Shown here: in pieces, positions 4,860 to 5,007 of the stretch | Numbering within the stretch: position 1 is the first letter of the stretch | Layout: each line of letters begins with the position of its first letter | Assembly: GCA_035946955.1 (NCBI GenBank) | Contig: DASYYE010000526.1 | Location: forward strand, 1 to 5,007 | DNA from: DASYYE01 sp035946955 | GTDB taxonomy: Bacteria; Actinomycetota; Actinomycetes; Streptosporangiales; Streptosporangiaceae | Length of the DNA stretch: 5,007 nt | Direction of reading: 5' to 3' | Made by a program: the position numbers and the translations under genes | Notes under the pieces: model-generated | What the model saw: only the letters and a program-made list of their open reading frames with translations | The model's database searches: none | Told to the model about the DNA's origin: nothing

Positions 4860-5007
4860 TCAGTGCCCTTCGGCGAGCAGCCGCGCCAGTTCCTCCTCGA
4901 CCTGTTCGCTGGTGACGAACAGCAACTCGTCGCCTGCGACGAGCGGGTCGTCGGGCTGCGGGACGATCACCCGGCCGTCGCGGAGCACAGCCACGAGCGC
5001 GGTGTCA
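4860..5007 (-). CDS. TrkA C-terminal domain, K+ uptake regulatory subunit (partial, N-terminal part beyond right edge)
   Basis: The last 48 residues and the stop codon (TGA, complement of 4860-4862) are visible. They read as a TrkA_C (RCK_C) module: a DTALVAVLRDGRVIVPQPDD strand-turn-strand unit followed by DPLVAGDELLFVTSEQ, whose AGDxLLF core is diagnostic, and a terminal helix EQVEEELARLLAEGH. Such domains end the cytosolic gating subunits of Trk/Ktr potassium uptake systems, which bind nucleotides through an upstream Rossmann domain not in view. In M. tuberculosis the ceoB/ceoC pair sits near dut, so a CeoC-like protein is likely, though a standalone TrkA_C domain fused to another transporter cannot be excluded. 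It converges with DUF3710 across 42 nt. Confidence 0.82.
   Translation of the reverse strand, partial: DTALVAVLRDGRVIVPQPDDPLVAGDELLFVTSEQVEEELARLLAEGH

Noticed and set aside
1..5007. Mobile elements, CRISPR repeats, tRNA/rRNA genes, defence genes
   Set aside because: Looked for on both strands; no transposase motifs, terminal repeats, spaced direct repeats, cloverleaf sequences or defence domains were seen.

Overview
The window is about 70% G+C, and nearly all coding frames carry G or C at the third codon position. Several genes start with GTG, and most have GGAGG-type ribosome binding sites. Together with actinobacterial families (DUF3093, DUF4235, DUF3710, TrkA beside dut), this points to a high-GC Actinomycetota chromosome. 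The genus cannot be read from the sequence. The layout is housekeeping-like: no insertion sequence, phage gene, CRISPR array, tRNA or rRNA gene was seen.

Layout, left to right. (1) A minus-strand HhH-GPD DNA-repair-type protein runs off the left edge (start at 441). (2) A 195-bp divergent intergenic region (442-636) holds an 8-bp inverted repeat in front of the repair gene and a candidate ECF-sigma promoter. (3) On the plus strand follow a 64-aa small membrane protein (637-831) and a vicinal-oxygen-chelate (VOC) dioxygenase/glyoxalase-fold enzyme (891-1394), whose start codon lies in a potential hairpin. (4) Converging on them is a minus-strand pair: a DUF3093 membrane protein (2250-1741), then a DUF4235 membrane protein (1714-1451). 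(5) Divergent from DUF3093 is a tight plus-strand cluster: AI-2E-family transporter, dut (dUTPase), DUF3710 protein. The gaps are 9 and 12 bp, so they are probably one transcript. (6) A minus-strand TrkA C-terminal domain, cut by the right edge, converges on DUF3710, with a GC-rich palindrome between the two.

How the genes relate: dut removes dUTP and is syntenic with DUF3710, DUF3093 and a Trk/Ceo K+ uptake subunit, much as in the Mycobacterium tuberculosis ceoBC-Rv2696c-dut-Rv2698 neighbourhood (from memory). The AI-2E transporter between DUF3093 and dut, and the Trk gene directly after DUF3710, differ from that order. I found no convincing undescribed system. The best leads are small regulatory structures: the hairpin over the VOC start codon, interlocked CTGAG/CTCAG repeats at the convergent ends near 1391-1424, and the ECF-type promoter before the small membrane protein.
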